This document shows positions 1 through 14,100 of a stretch of 53,516 nucleotides of DNA, in pieces. The stretch is from Mnemiopsis leidyi (lineage: Eukaryota; Ctenophora; Tentaculata; Lobata; Bolinopsidae). Made by a program: the position numbers and the translations under genes. The stretch spans positions 143,252-196,767 of the forward strand of contig JH153345.1 in the NCBI GenBank assembly GCA_000226015.1. Reading direction: 5' to 3'. The notes under the pieces were generated by a model. It ran no database searches, was not told the origin of the DNA, and worked only from the letters and a program-made list of their open reading frames with translations. Each line of letters begins with the position of its first letter. Position 1 is the first letter of the stretch.

Positions 1-5
1 TCCGT

Positions 6-173
<168 letters not shown>

Positions 174-736
174 TGTGAACTGAGTGTCACTTAGTCACTA
201 TCTGAATGCACCAGAACATGAACAAAGAAAAAGTGAAAATAGGTCACGTATTAACTCAACTCACTCATAACCATCTAATCCGTATTATTCATGATTGAAT
301 AACCGCTCTGAACAGAGCTTTGTACGGTTTTATGCGAATTTGCTTCTGTTATATGTGGAGTTAGATTGTTGTGTGGGTTGTAGTTGTGCAGTTGAGGAGA
401 GTTACATTGTTTAGCCATAGTTAGTTGCCTTAATTGTTGGTGAGCCCATAGTGACCCTGCTATAATTGGTGATTCGTAGAATTGGGACGGTAATTATTGG
501 TCTTTGGTAGGCAACCACAATGAACTGCAGCTTACAAGGAACCATGTGGACATAATCTCTTTAAGAAATAGTATAATTTGTGAGTAGGTAGGTGCTCTTA
601 GAGCAAGAATACGAAAATTAGGCACATAAATGTCATAAATGTCAATTTTCACTTGTTCATTCTACTTGTTCATTTCAAAATTTTGTCAAGATAAAATTGA
701 TTTTTGTCCACATGCCGACTAGATTCATCACAATGA

Positions 737-933
737 ACCCAGGGTACCTACCCAGGGTACCTACCCAGGGTACCTACCCAGGGTACCTACCCAGGGTACC
801 TACCCAGGGTACCTACCCAGGGTACCTACCCAGGGTACCTACCCAGGGTACCTACCCAGGGTACCTACCCAGGGTACCTACCCAAGGTACCTACCCAGGG
901 TACCTACCCTGGGTACCTACCCAGGGTACCTAC
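737..933. repeat. 13-bp minisatellite, about 15 copies
   Basis: Tandem units of ACCCAGGGTACCT, almost identical, each containing a GGTACC palindrome. Since 13 is not a multiple of three, all three frames are cycled; the open frame over it (YPGYLPRVPTQGT-like) is an artefact. Confidence 0.95.
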
Positions 934-1461
934 AAATCAGTTACACTAGAATAGTGGACATGTAAATTATTTCTACTGGAAAGGCGAGTTCTACAACACG
1001 CTACTCGCTCATTACTGCATGAAGCTCCTATCTCTACTCTTCAACTACACGCATTTCATTAGGAGGCTCGGATATATATTATATAACACTTATTCATACA
1101 TAACAAACGTAACACATACACAACACAGGTCGAATACCCACACATTCCATCGAAAATTATACACCCCTACGTGTACATTGCGAGCGACATAACTTTTCAG
1201 AAAAAGTCGAAGTATTGTTGAGCGGTGTAATTGTAGGAACACTGGGGCCACCTCTCCGGCTGCTTATTATACAGCCGATATAAAACTATATTTCTCAGTT
1301 TCTTTTCCTCTAGCTGGACTGTGATAGCAGGTGCACCACACGGCTCGTATACAATATAGTAACGCCACATTATCTTGTATACATTGTAATTAGGAGCGTC
1401 TAATAGGAGACAACTGCATTGATCTGCTAGACACCAGACAGGCAAGGCGAGACACTGTTAG

Positions 1462-1868
1462 AGACACTGTTAGTTAGAACACAGTTAGTTAGAGACACAG
1501 TTAGTTAGAGACGCAGTTAGTTAGAGACACAGTTAGTTAGAGACACAGTTAGTTAGAGACACAGTTAGTTAGAGACACAGTTAGTTAGAGACACAGTTAG
1601 TTAGAGACACAGTTAGTTAGAGACACAGTTAGTTAGAGACACAGTTAGTTAGAGACACTGTTAGTTAGAGACACAGTTAGTTAGAGACACAGTTAGTTAG
1701 AGACACAGTTAGTTAGAGACACAGTTAGTTAGAGACACTGTTAGTTAGAGACACAGTTAGTTAGAGGCACAGTTAGTTAGAGACACAGTTAGTTAGAGAC
1801 ACAGTTAGTTAGAGACACAGTTAGTTAGAGACACAGTTAGTTAGAGACGCAGTTAGTTAGAGACACAG
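1462..1868. repeat. 16-bp minisatellite, about 25 copies
   Basis: Tandem units of ACAGTTAGTTAGAGAC with a few single-base variants (CTG for CAG, ACGC for ACAC). Highly homogeneous, so probably young or still homogenising. Confidence 0.95.
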
Positions 1869-4375
1869 TCAGACAGTCAGTTATTTAGTTAGTTAGTCAG
1901 AGCATTCCGCTTATATAAAACAGTACGTAAATATAGAAATCATTTCAAATCTTCTCCTCAAAATTGCAAGTCGACAAAATGAACATTTCCATAGTCACCA
2001 TCACCATTGCATCCTTGCGGTCTGGTTAATCTAATAAGACAGAACGTCATCTGACGTGTAATCAATGAACTACTATTAGTATTAAATCACCTCCAACTCT
2101 GCATTCCACAAGCCCTGATTGTTGTAAGGCAATCTGTACGTTCTGGTGACACAGGTCAACTGTGAAAACAATGTCCTGGAAATGGCCGGATTTACGTAAA
2201 ATAGTGTGGAGTGTTATGCCGAACATATCTTATTTTGAAAGGAGTGGGTTTGCTGATGTACAAAATACGGTTTCACAGTTTCGCTGATATACGATCTGAC
2301 AGTTTTATCACTGATATAGTTGATAGATTTCACCTAACTAAAAACTCATCAAGTTTTAATTGTGCATTTTTACTTTTAACAGGACGAATTAAGAGTTTCA
2401 TAATTCGTATTGAATAGGACAAAGCAACAGCCAATTCAAATTGATAATTAAAAATACAATCATTCACAATGCTGTTAAATACGTATTTTTTGCTAATACA
2501 GTATTAATACTAATACTGTATTTTTAAGGTCAGATTTCAGTATTAAATTTGACTGAATTTTCCATGGCATGGAATTGTCGAAAACTTCGTCAAATTCGTC
2601 GAGCTCGCGTGCTTAAATTGGTGTCGGTGATGTGGTTTGTACAAATTAAATTAGGAAAAAACGTGGTCTGAAATTGTCTAGCTTTGTCTTGTACACACCC
2701 CCTAGCCTTCAAAAATAAACATGACATAAAAGTCCTAAATTTTTGACATTTAATTTCATATTTTTATTTTATTTTAATTTTTCAATGAAAATAAAATCGG
2801 TGAGATTGCAGGTTTGCTTTGCTCCGGCCATTTAGTAACATGACAATGCCGCGTGAACGGCTGTTTTTCATTTTCAACTTTATTTAGTGTCAGCATTTGC
2901 CATGCGCGTGTCCGTGCGCGTGCAGTATTTTCACTGTATTAACAGGCATATCTTGAAAATTAAACATGCCAGAAATGGTCTGAAAGTCACAGTATTAGGA
3001 GTATTTTTTCCAGAAACCTAATACTGAGTATTTTTTGGCCATTTTTTACAGTATTTAACAGCCATGATCAAATTTTTCACGAAGATATTTCCATTTTACT
3101 TTCTTAGATATAATGAAAATTGCTTGAAGTTGAATGCTTAAATATGTTCTCGTTTTTTATCATTAGACCCGTGTACCAAATGGCGTTTTACAGACGGAAA
3201 TAGCATAGGTAGCTTTAGGTTCAGATAGTATTATTCAGTATTGGATCAAGAGGATGTATTATACGAACATATAGATATTGCCATGGGCGGAGTTTAAACT
3301 AGATCGAAGGTAGCAACAAATGCATAACGTCGCTAGTGAAAGTGAAATAAACCCACTTACTCTTAGGGAGTCGAGCATGGACAGCTGCTGTGTAGACGAC
3401 CAGTACTAATATTTCCGGTCTTTTCCACATGACTCAGTGCTGGAGTTTCTCCTTCCCAATTGTCCTGATTTATTTATTTCTTCGCTGTTAATGTTTTTAG
3501 ATCAGAATTTTAAGCAATAGTTAGGGAATTTGAGGTAATTTCGAAAATGGTGCTATAGTACCTTGAAATTTGAACATCGGACGATGGTCAAAAACTGTTT
3601 ACGTGAAATGGCCTTAGTGAAAATTTACACAACACTTTAATTAAAGATGCTTTTAAAAGGAATACACAAGTATTTGTAAAATGCTTTATCAGATTGTTGA
3701 AATTTGAATGGTTCGTGAGCATTGGATATAACCTGCGTCTATATAAAATACAGTGATTGCTACTACATACGAACATAAGATCGAACATAAGATCGAACAT
3801 AAGAACTCTTAGCGGTGCTATCTAAGTTTATAAACCAACAAGAAACAGCTACCACCTGCACAACCCAATGAGTTAAGTAGAGTTGTCGTTCTAACGATCC
3901 ACGTGTTTTACCGTAGTCCGTAGCTACCTCGCTCACTCAGCTCATTTTCTCAGTTGGGTGCTTATTGGACAATGACGTTAGGTTATAGGTACTGATGTTC
4001 ACAAATAGTAAGCCAAGTTTAAACTTACGTTTTAACTGCTCGCTCATGCCTACTGAACTGATATTTAACGATCTGTGCTACCGTTCTCTGTCATCCATTA
4101 GCGTTATAGGTAAGCAACAAGAGCTGTATGTGCTCCTATAGCGTGAGTGGAGCGACAAGAGTTAATTGTGAGTATTATACATATATTGTTTTATTCTGCT
4201 TTCGGGGTTTTGACCAATGAAACGACAATTTGTCTGAAGGGTAACTTGGGAACAACAATATCTGATAAACAAGATATGGAGTAATGTCCAGGGTGGCGTT
4301 CTCTATAATAGGTAAATTGGTTACTGGTTAGTATCATAAATCAATATCATTCAAAGAAATAGATATCATCTAATT

Positions 4376-4485
4376 CACATAATGTCAAATATCCCAATAT
4401 GAAATAATTCAAATCTCAATATGAAATAATTCAAATATGATCTAATTCAAATAATGACAAATATCTCAATATGAAACATATATTT
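4376..4485. repeat. Short AT-rich direct repeats
   Basis: Several imperfect copies of an AATTCAAAT / CAATATGAAAT phrase. No coding or RNA feature seen. Confidence 0.6.
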
Positions 4486-6640
4486 TATCATCAAACCTCA
4501 AAAAGTTATTGTGCAAGACTGCTGTTCTAAGTTAGACTAAGAACAATACCTATAATTCAGGAGAGTAAACAGTTTGAGAAAAGGGTTAAGAAACTTTAAA
4601 TAACCAAATTTGGTCAAACCGCTGTTTACTGTGCGTATGGACGTTTCTGCATCCCAGTTTTGGAGTTTTCCATCATGTTAAAATTGTACGAAGGCCGTAC
4701 ATTTTATTCCACCAGCTCAACGGTATATAAAAAAATTAACTGCAGATTTTTGAACTTTGCAACCTGCAACAAAATGAATAAATTTAATTCCGTTATTTAA
4801 TAACTGGTTTTAACAAGTTGAAATTCATGTAGGCACCAAATTTTAGAGTTGAAACGTGAGATAGCTTTGGAGAAGAATACAATTTACAGTAACTCAATTA
4901 AATGTAAGATAAAATTGCACTGATTTAAGTCATTGTGCTGGTTTCCTAATCTTTCCTGATATTAAGTATTTCTTGTGTGGCACATTTACTGGCTGGTTTG
5001 AACACGCCCGATATAGGAGCTCTGCTATTGTCCTCTTGACAAAAGAAGTTTATGATAGGAAGTGTATACTGAATATTGGGTTATTCATCCATCCTCCCTT
5101 GGTCAAATTTTGAAGTTCCACAACATGTATATTATTGTACACTGCACAGCCATATTTGTTTTTTAGCCGCCTGCAGGAATTACAGAGACTAATTTATTGC
5201 ATGTTCCACAACCTTCTAGAATGTTTGTGTAAATCCCCCTATTCTGGGAAGTGATGTAACTCACGGGACTATAACAGCATTTTGACTAACATTTACATAA
5301 CAACCATTTCAAGCTTATCTGTGGACTGAACCATATTTCCATCTGGTTATTTATTTCTGGGTGTGGTGTGACACTTCTTTAAGTACTACGCTATACCAGC
5401 TCAATGTGTCACATAGGAATAACGGTTATTAAATTTTATGTGATACGTGTCTTTAGAGTGGCTTGTATTGTGAAGATTATTCATCAATACAACATTTAAT
5501 GCTGGCAAATAATTAGAAAATACAGTAATATATCTAACAATTTCATATGCTTTAACCTCCTTGCAGAATGCAGGTCGTTCTGCAGAGGGTTGCTCCAAAT
5601 TTTAACGTTACACATAATTAGCCGCTGGAGTCTGTTCATATGTTAGAAATATCAAGCTCACTAGGGCATATCAGTGGACAAACTCACAAAGTCACTGATT
5701 GGTAAAGGTGTGTGTGATAAAATTTAGGCAGCCGCTCGGTTTACCGACACACATCTGGTGCTCCAAATCTTGTAGAACTCTTTGTACAGACCAGCTCATA
5801 TAATATACCAGCAGTAGGGACCATTGCAAGATAGTCCTACCATCTGAAACGGGCTATTTGTGAGCACACGTCATAAGTCGTCCTACTTTATAGGATCAGG
5901 GGATTCTTCTCTTTGGAAGTTCTGAGAAAGCACCGCACTGTGCCTGTTCTCCTCAGTTTAACTAGATTCTGTCGCTCACTTCCATCTCCGACTTGACGCT
6001 ATGAATTACTGTTCAACTCAAAATTGGGAGGTGTTTATTTGGTTATTCTAGATTTGCAGGCCGCCTTAATGCAATATACGCGGAATCATCTCCCATCATA
6101 ACTAGGTTTACCTAGGCTAATGTAGTTAGGAATATTCAGGTAACTTCTTCATCAGGGTGCATTGAGTAAACAAACTCTGTAGAACAACATGCAGCAAATA
6201 TGACGTGTCAAGTGGAGAACCAAACACTCCATGTTTAGTCATTTTTCATGATAATCATCCAATAAGCATAATTAGGTATTTATTTCTTCATGAATTTTAT
6301 AGCAAGGCCCAACGAGAATAGTTATAAAATTCTAGAATATTCTTTAAGATTTCTGGTGCGTAGTGAGGTGATTACGTCAGTCTCAGACACGTTGTTATTC
6401 GATAGGGTCTACTTAATGTTTAGTGATGTAGCGCGCATTTTATAAATTTGTATTTGCGCGCACGTGAGTTTGTGTTTGTAAGGCTGTAGAAATAACAATT
6501 TTGACGAAGTGATATAGATAGCTAGAGATAGGCAAAAACGCGCCAAATTTGGATCAAATCGTAGGTTGTAGCTTGTTAATTGCTCACCTTTCACGAGACA
6601 CGAATGACCTAATCTTGAATGTAACAATCATGTATTTCAG

Positions 6641-7209
6641 CTCTACAAAGAACTGTACCTGCTGCTGTTGTCGGGATAACTTTCTTATCCGGTGGACAGA
6701 GTGAGGAGAACGCTACTCTCAACCTCAACGCCATCAACCAATATCAAGATCCAGGTGCGTTATTCTAAGTTTAACTTCTTAGTGCTGCACTTGCCTGCAT
6801 TTTACATGGTTCTCCTTAGTTTTATTTTCCCTTTTATCGCGACTTGATCACCATTATCGCGACTTGATCACCATTGTGATTGCCTGTGTACCTTTTGAAT
6901 AATCGTAAGTGGTCTAAATAAGTCTTTATTTCATGTCAGACGACTATTATATAGCTTAAAATATATAACTTACAATCTTCGCCGCCCTCAGGTCGCAAAC
7001 CCTGGAAACTATCCTTCTCGTACGGTCGTGCTCTACAAGCTAGCGTCCTGAAAGCCTGGCAGGGAAAGAAAGAGAACGTAGCTGCAGCTCAGAAGGAGCT
7101 GCAAAAACGGGCCTACGCTAACCACATGGCCTGCCTGGGGCAGTACGGCGGCGATGTTACCGGTGCCAGTGGGAAGGAGAGTTTGTTCGTTGCTAACCAC
7201 ACTTACTAG
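6641..7209 (+). CDS. ALDO: Fructose-bisphosphate aldolase, class I (last two exons, partial)
   Basis: Glycolytic/gluconeogenic aldolase, normally cytosolic, which splits fructose-1,6-bisphosphate into two triose phosphates through a Schiff-base lysine. Exons are 6641-6754 and 6992-7209, joined at donor GTGCGT and an acceptor ending CTCAG; together they give the last 110 residues. Diagnostic segments are [41 protein letters not shown] and the C-terminal SLFVANHTY. The SGGQSEE loop and the Arg of SYGRALQAS bind substrate phosphate in this family, and the terminal Tyr, needed for full activity towards fructose-1,6-bisphosphate, is present. The Schiff-base Lys lies in an upstream exon outside the part I can see. 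It is convergent with the Disabled-like gene, 0.9 kb between stop codons. The family call is very secure; only the 5' part is missing. Confidence 0.95.
6837..6876. repeat. 20-bp direct duplication in the aldolase intron
   Basis: Two adjacent exact copies of ATCGCGACTTGATCACCATT in the last intron of aldolase. Confidence 0.9.
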
Positions 7210-8118
7210 GGTGTTGTTGGAGTGGATTGTTTTAAGCGATTGATTCGTTTTATTGAGTGTTGGATTTTAATCGTTAATATTAGGATATCATCTTTAATTA
7301 TTTCGCTCATTAGTCATAAATTCATCGTTTTTATCGTAACATTGTCTTGTTTAAGTTATTAGAATGTAGATATCAACATCAAGAGGATCAGTGAAAAGTT
7401 TTGATAGTGTTGAATAACTTCAATTTGTATTTTCTGAGTGAACTTTTACCTATACTGGCTCATATTAAATATGTGTACATGAAAAATGCAAACAAGTTCG
7501 GATTCTGGATAACGAAAATTTATGTTCAGATTTCACCCTCCGTCCACAAATACTATTTAATCAGAATACAGCAAACATTGGTTATAAACTGTCGATAACT
7601 TACACAACTTTACAATTACATTACAAAACATCACATAATACAAAACATTTGCTTCGATACAACATTGTTTAAAACCTCAGCTGGTACTGTAGCTGGTACT
7701 CTAATTTTTAAACTAACGTAAATAAGAATTATGACGTGAATATTTAAAAAGTTGGCATTCCTGTCAAATTCAAATAAATCCCACGATTGCTAATTCATCG
7801 TCTTGAAAAAAATTATGTCATTGGTGGATAACTATAATCGATTTTAGGATGGAATTTGCATGAAGCTAGAAGAACTTCGTCAAAAAGTGAGTACTGACCT
7901 TTGAAGTTTTATTTTACCTACACCTTACAAGTCACGGCAATTTGATAAAATACATATCTATAACTATAAGGTTGGTAAAATTGAATTTGTTTTAAACCAG
8001 TAAAAAGTGAATTCCTTACACAGCGACGTAAAGGCCTGTAAGCTCAACAAAAAGCGAGTTCCCGTTAAATGGCATCGTTTATGAGGTCGCTGTAACCTCA
8101 ACAAACAGCGAGTTCCCG
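7210..8118. other. Intergenic region between two convergent genes
   Basis: Holds the 3' flanks of aldolase (+) and the Disabled-like gene (-). Possible AATAAA polyadenylation signals are at 7773-7778 (+) and 7908-7913 (-). No further gene seen. Confidence 0.6.
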
Positions 8119-8145
8119 TTAAATGGCATCGTTCATGAGGTCGCT
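8043..8145. repeat. Tandem partial duplication of the last coding exon end
   Basis: 8043-8091 and 8097-8145 are two 49-bp copies, offset 54, with two mismatches. The copy at 8097-8145 contains the stop codon and last codons of the Disabled-like gene; the other lies in its 3' untranslated region. Confidence 0.9.
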
Positions 8146-11100
8146 AAACGGGTCGAAAGAATTGCTAGTGGTTGTCGTCTTGGGCTCCCGGAACGGGTTG
8201 CTTGCGGTGGAGGTTTTCCTTGAAGAGGCTGCAGACGCCGCGTTCAGCTGTAATTGAGCACTGTCATGGACGACTCGTAATTACAATGATATAAGCCCGT
8301 TCTTGTGAACACCATAAGACGTTTAACAGGACCCATTGCGCGCCAACAAGACCCATTGCGCGATTTAGGCACAATTTTTTTATGCCGGCGCGCAATCGGT
8401 CCGATTTAAACTCTTATGTTGTTCACAGTTCCAGTTCCACTCATGATTTTCAAAGAAATAAATAAAACCAAAGGCCTTCTTATGACAAAAACAATGTTTA
8501 CTAATGTGAAAAACGCAAAGTACAAGGTTTCCTTACCAAGTTATCATTAGGAGCCCCAAAAGAGACGGGGAAGTTATAGGTTGGCTGGTAGTTAGGTCCG
8601 GTAAAGGTGGACCCACCCAGGGTAGCGGGGTTGCCAGCAGGAGGACCCGGCATAGAGAACCCTACCCAGGCTCCTTGTTGTCCCGCAGTCGAGTTTAGAC
8701 TCTGCGTGCTCCCTGCCATGCCTGGGAAACCGGAGTTTTATGGATATGAAAACTGTGTTCATAATCATAATTGCATCTCTAATGAGTGTTAAATCGGTTA
8801 AAATTGTGGCAAAATTCTAAATCTCTTTCTCAGGTCGATAGACTTAGACTTAGAGCAGCCCTGAAGGCCACATTACTCTGCCGGCCAACTATGTAAGGGG
8901 AATAATTAGACCGGGATTTATTATTAATTTCGATTAAACGGTAAAGGTAGGGGTCTCTTTGATCTGTTCCTCGTAGGTTCACGTCGATCAGGGTAGGAGG
9001 GACCTTACAGTTTACACCCTGTTTATAGGCGATATTGCCTCGAAGATCAGATTTACAATTCACAAATGTACAACATATTGACATAGTATGATCTCTTCAA
9101 ACAACTCAAGTTTTAGACCATAGAACTCACTGTTGTTTTTGTAAGTGTTCGGATCTGCCAACAGAGAGTTGATGTCGATGTTGTACTTCTCTGTTTCGAC
9201 CGAGGGTTGTACTATTGCCTGAAAAGAACCGAAACTATACGACTGATTGACTGAAAGTCATGTGCAACTTCTTCCTATAAAACTGATTCCTGCCAAAATT
9301 TAATTGATGGCTTAGAATACTGATTAATGGTCACGTTTTAATTCTTCTCTGAATGATTAAAGGTGTAAATTTCAAGGAATATATTTGTTTCAAAGTTTAC
9401 ATTAAAGATACCCTGCATAGCCGGCAGTAACGATGATAAATTTACTGAAGATCTCTGGCGATCTTTAATTTCATTTCTGCGAAACGCAATCACTCCGGTT
9501 AAGAATTTTAATTCATCATTAAGTTGTTCATTGAAGCTATTTACTCTTTTTCTCGGCCGACCAGCCGTGATAAATGCAACTTCGTTAACGAAATCAAACC
9601 TGTTTCTGTTGTGTAGGCGCTGGCGAAGCTCCGAATCCAGAGAAGTCAAGAGAAAAGAGATCATCGTTTTGAGGTGTCTTAGACTTGGGCTTCTCTTTAA
9701 GCGTATCAAACAGATCGACTGGGTCGCTCGATTCCAGCCTGACGGTGCAAACTTTTTTATAATAGTTTATATAAAATCTGGGATTTGTTTCAAGTAATCG
9801 GTCCTTTTTATTTGAAGCTACTAGATTTTCAGTTGTCAGATACTACAAGTTCAAGACCACGCTCTGACCTGTCCTCAAAAGTAGCGAAGTCAATAAGACT
9901 CGCGCCAGTCTGCTGGACAGGTGCAGTTTTCTGGTCGTCTCTCACTCTCTCTAGTGACGCGACCGCTTTCTTAGTCACGGTCGACAATCGCTCTCTGCTC
10001 TCCGATAATTCGAATTGGCCGTCGTTGTACCTGTAAAATTCAGCTTGAACTGGTAATTGCGTGACGATAGAACTTACTGGGAGTTGTCATCGAGAATATC
10101 TATCGATAAACTCTGATATTAGTTCTCTGTCATATCTTTTGGAACATTCGACACTCTCCTGTTGCCAAGCAACGTGACGCCTACCTCTTCACCAGGTCTC
10201 ACAAAGTCTAACACATAATCCTGACAAGTAGTCAGAGTAACAGAGATATCCTGACTCGAGCCACTCTACCTGACTAACAAAGATTTAAATAGTGTAACTT
10301 GTGTTCCCCCTATATAACAGACAGAGGAAACCTACTTGCTAGGGCTCTCCCCGATGTCCCACTCATACTCCTGGCTATCAAGGAAGACGGTGCTGTGTAT
10401 TTTAGCGGGGGCCGGGGGCGACACTCCGAACGTGTGCTCCTCGTCCGAGTCAGAACTGGTCGATTCTCTTCGGTTGTACTTGTCCAGAGAAAATATGTCC
10501 TCTTCGTTGTCACTGTGAAAGTTGAAAGGAGCTACTTCAATATGTAAATTAGTTAAGGGAGGTGGTTGGAGCACATTAATTGTTGGCCATATTGTTGTCT
10601 CAGATATATGGTAATTTAAATCAGCATATTATAATGACATTCTCGCCCCCCCCCCCTCATTCTTCAAAAAATATCGATCGATCATCCGGCTTGGCGACTG
10701 TTTCAGCATTCAAGAGATTATATTTGTAAGATCGGCGATCATCTCATTCCTTATATGGATGTTCATGCGACTGAGCGTAATTTTGCCTTTTAAATGGTCA
10801 AATGATCGAGGGATTGGTTGATTACAATTATTGACGCTGAGACGAAACTATTTTACCTGTTGTGAGCGGATTTGTTCCACGATGGGTTGACGGTTCCGAA
10901 GTCGCTAGAAACCGCAATACGAGGAGGACCAGGCCTGGCCAGTTGTCCTTGAGGCTCGTCTTCCTGAGAGTTGTTAAGTGGTCCACTACATCATTTTGTT
11001 TAGTGTTTATCCTTTTTGGTTTAGGGCAATAAATATAACTTGTGCGGACGAGTGTCCGAGTTCAAAGGTCGCAGAGACGATAATTTCGCATTTGAGCTGT

Positions 11101-14100
11101 GAGAAGTGAAAACATTGGCGTTATGTTTTTTGTTTGCTTTACGATTTCATTCTCAGCCAGTTTTTAATCATCTTGGTGGTATTCAGTAAAACTATGGGCT
11201 AATTTTTGTATAAGTGTTATAAAACAAAACGCGAACAATAATGCGGCAATCGGCATGCTTAAAGTTGATGAACTATCTTAAAGCCAGCTTTCCAAAAAGC
11301 AAATATTTGCTGCCACATGCATCTTGATCTAGCGTGAAGTTAAATGCCTCTCGTTTATTGAGCATGCAAGAGTATCTGGAACCAGTAAAACTTCTCTTAT
11401 TCAAATTGGTTCCTCGTCTGACACGATGTCGAAGTTAAAGCTTCGATCGCAATTCCTCATTTTGCTTGCACTTTTTCTCTACAAATCGCTTGGCGGCCGT
11501 GTGATTGGTCTAGGTATTATCTCGTCCACAAATCTGTTGTAAATCTCCAAACTATAATTGTTAGACTTAGATTGATAAGGTCAGTTTTCGATACTCGCTC
11601 ACTCTCTTTCCCACAGTCAAATCAACATCGCCAAATTGAACTCGGTTGGAATGAATTTTATCCATAAACTTAGGAAGTCTCACTTTCCGAGATTTGATTT
11701 TATCCAAATCGAGCCTGTCCATTTCAAGTTTTTGAGGGCGCAATTCGAAAACAAATTTACCCACCCTGATCTTTCTGACGGTGCTGTAGACAGGTTCGTC
11801 AGGCTCCTCCATCACCTCCAGCTTGTTGCCTCTGGGTGCGGTCACATACAAGTTTACAGCCGGTCCTGGGTCCAGCTCGGAACTTGGTCCATTTTCCTCA
11901 TCAGGGTAGAGCTCTGGATCGGCCGTTACGACCGGCTGTATCAGTTGTTCCGGTTCTGTCAGGTCCAACAGTTTGCCGTAACCGAAACCTGGTGATTTTG
12001 AACAGTGTGATGTAACCAAAATTTCCTTAAGCAGCAGTTGACATGACAGCCTTGATTTGCAACGGCCAAATTTTGCTAGAATTCGTTATTAACAGTCAAC
12101 CTTGAAACACATCGCACATTTCCGTCAGCTGTGACAATTACAAGCAGGTTAATAGAGAACGGTATTTCCTGAGAGGTGTCTCAAATTTAGAAGATTTAAA
12201 ACCTCAAATTTTACTGGCCCAGCTATTATTCTCGGTAGTAAGATACTCTCACTTGGTCCAATGGATAGATATTGACCCCCAAAAACGAAGGTTAAAGCAT
12301 CACATTTGGAGAAATGGGGTTTGAAAATTGAGACACCTCCCCTGAAATGCTGTTCTCCGTTAATCACTATCACAACACAAGTTGTAAAAATAATCAGTTT
12401 GATCGTGTCTCGCACCCCAAAATACTATAATCCTACTCACCGAGCTACAAAAACTGTAATCCTACTTACCCAGTGTATCTCCCTCCTCTTCAGACGGAAC
12501 TAGACTGCCTGTCTCCTCTATTGCCGGCGGTGCTGACGCCTCCTTCTTCTCCTCCTCAGCTTGCTGCTTGACCAGGGCCATGTCCACGTTGTTGGAGTCA
12601 GGTTTGTTGTCGCTCATTCTCATGTCGTACATGTAGTGGAACACTGCCTTCATGTTTGACACGATCAACATACACTTGGGAGACTTGATCGCGAAGAGGC
12701 GGTGGACGGTGGTGGTTTTACCAGAGTCTTTGTTCCGGATAGTCTTGTTGTAGATGTAGCCAAACACTTTCTTCTCCTCTGGATCCTCTGCTAGGTAAGA
12801 TATCTTGTCTAGATCGTGGATATCTATCTGTTTCATTGAGCTGTCCTCTAAGATATGTATTCCTTGTATGGAGATCCTCAGGAAGATCCTAGCTTTATGT
12901 CGACCAGATGTTTTGGCCATCACTTTGAGATCCCGCATTGCGTCTATCGCCATCTTGTCGCCTTTGTGAAATTGTACGCTTAGACTGCCGATCATTTTGG
13001 CTTTGTAGAGAATACCTGCAGATGTGTGTGTGATCATTACACTAATTACACCTGCACAGTGCGCCCGAAACTAGCTGTTCGGGGGCCATTAGGCTGAATT
13101 GGGCCGGGTTTCCACCCTAACAAAGAGACAATACTTCTAGCCTCGTGTATTAGCCATTAGAAATTCTGTAGGTGCAACGTGTAGAGTAGGTACAAGCTGT
13201 ACGAGAGTGGTTGCCAACACTACTTATAAAACTATACATTACACTACAAATAAAACTAATTTCCAAACCAGTAGGCTCAGTAAGTCTCCCATCTATCAGA
13301 ACTCCATCCAGTGTCTTCTTGGTAGCTGGAGTAACCGTCTTCTGACTCATGATGAACTTCTTAGTATTTCCCGTTACCTTGGTTACCCGCTCCGACAGAC
13401 TGTTCAGTCTGGATATCTGCTGAGGTTGTTGTGTGTCTGACTGTTCCGTCTCAGCACTTGTTTCTTCTGGGATGGGGGGTCGGGCCGGTTTCTCAGCCAT
13501 CTCAACCTGGTCCCTGTGTCGGGGTACAGGAGTTAGATTGGTGGTGTTGTGGTGGAAGGAGTGTACACAAAAGTTAATCGGTTGGATGTCAACATCTGAG
13601 TAAAGTTTGGGCAGCTTAGGCCGGGTGTGTCCAATCATCACTGATAAGGGGCTAAAAATTCCTGAAGATCTAACTGGGCTTACTGAGAGTTTTCTAGAAA
13701 AGTCTGATAATTCAAATCTATTCAAAATTGTTGCTCGTGAACGTTGGTTGAAACGAATCGAGAGAAGACTAGCATAGATTCAAAAGATAAGGCTGAAGTC
13801 AAATGTAGGCTATTTCTACAACGGCATGCCGCCATAGGATCATGTTTCTGGCACGAAATTTTAACTGCTAACTTGGATAGGCTAACCGCTAAATTCTAAA
13901 CAATCAAAGAATCCTATTTTTATATAACAAATGACGATTGAGGATGGTTGTAAAACTGCAAAGTGCATACTGATGTCTTTAACCCACAAGTAGCAATCTT
14001 AAAATCTGATAAAATGCTCTATTCAGTACTAAATCTACGAGTTCTACTATCTGCTTTTGTTCTCACATACGGTAACGGAACAACACAAAAAACCAAACCA

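Larger units (their letters stand above)
174..6640. other. Repeat-rich non-coding stretch upstream of the aldolase exons
   Basis: I find no exon I can support here apart from the repeats listed separately. AT-rich sequence dominates. Because the aldolase exon at 6641 begins inside a codon, at least the part next to it is intron. No earlier aldolase exon (for example the one with the Schiff-base lysine) was recognised on the plus strand, so that intron would be over 6 kb, or the earlier exons are missing from the assembly. Confidence 0.5.

Noticed and set aside
697-954. Frame YPGYLPRVPTQGT repeats as a repeat protein
   Set aside because: Produced by the 13-bp minisatellite; all frames of such a repeat give periodic peptides.
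1197-1445. Minus-strand frame of 82 codons with protein-like composition (LRNIVLYRLYNKQPERWPQC)
   Set aside because: No ATG, no family match and no convincing splice model; could be a stray exon or transposon remnant, but not supportable.
1462-1868. CRISPR-like array
   Set aside because: Tandem units without spacers, in an animal genome; an ordinary minisatellite.
11567-11602. Stop codon at 11567 as the end of the Disabled-like protein
   Set aside because: A GTGAGC donor at 11602 joins in phase to seven further exons carrying clathrin/AP2/EH motifs; read-through to 11567 could still be a short isoform.
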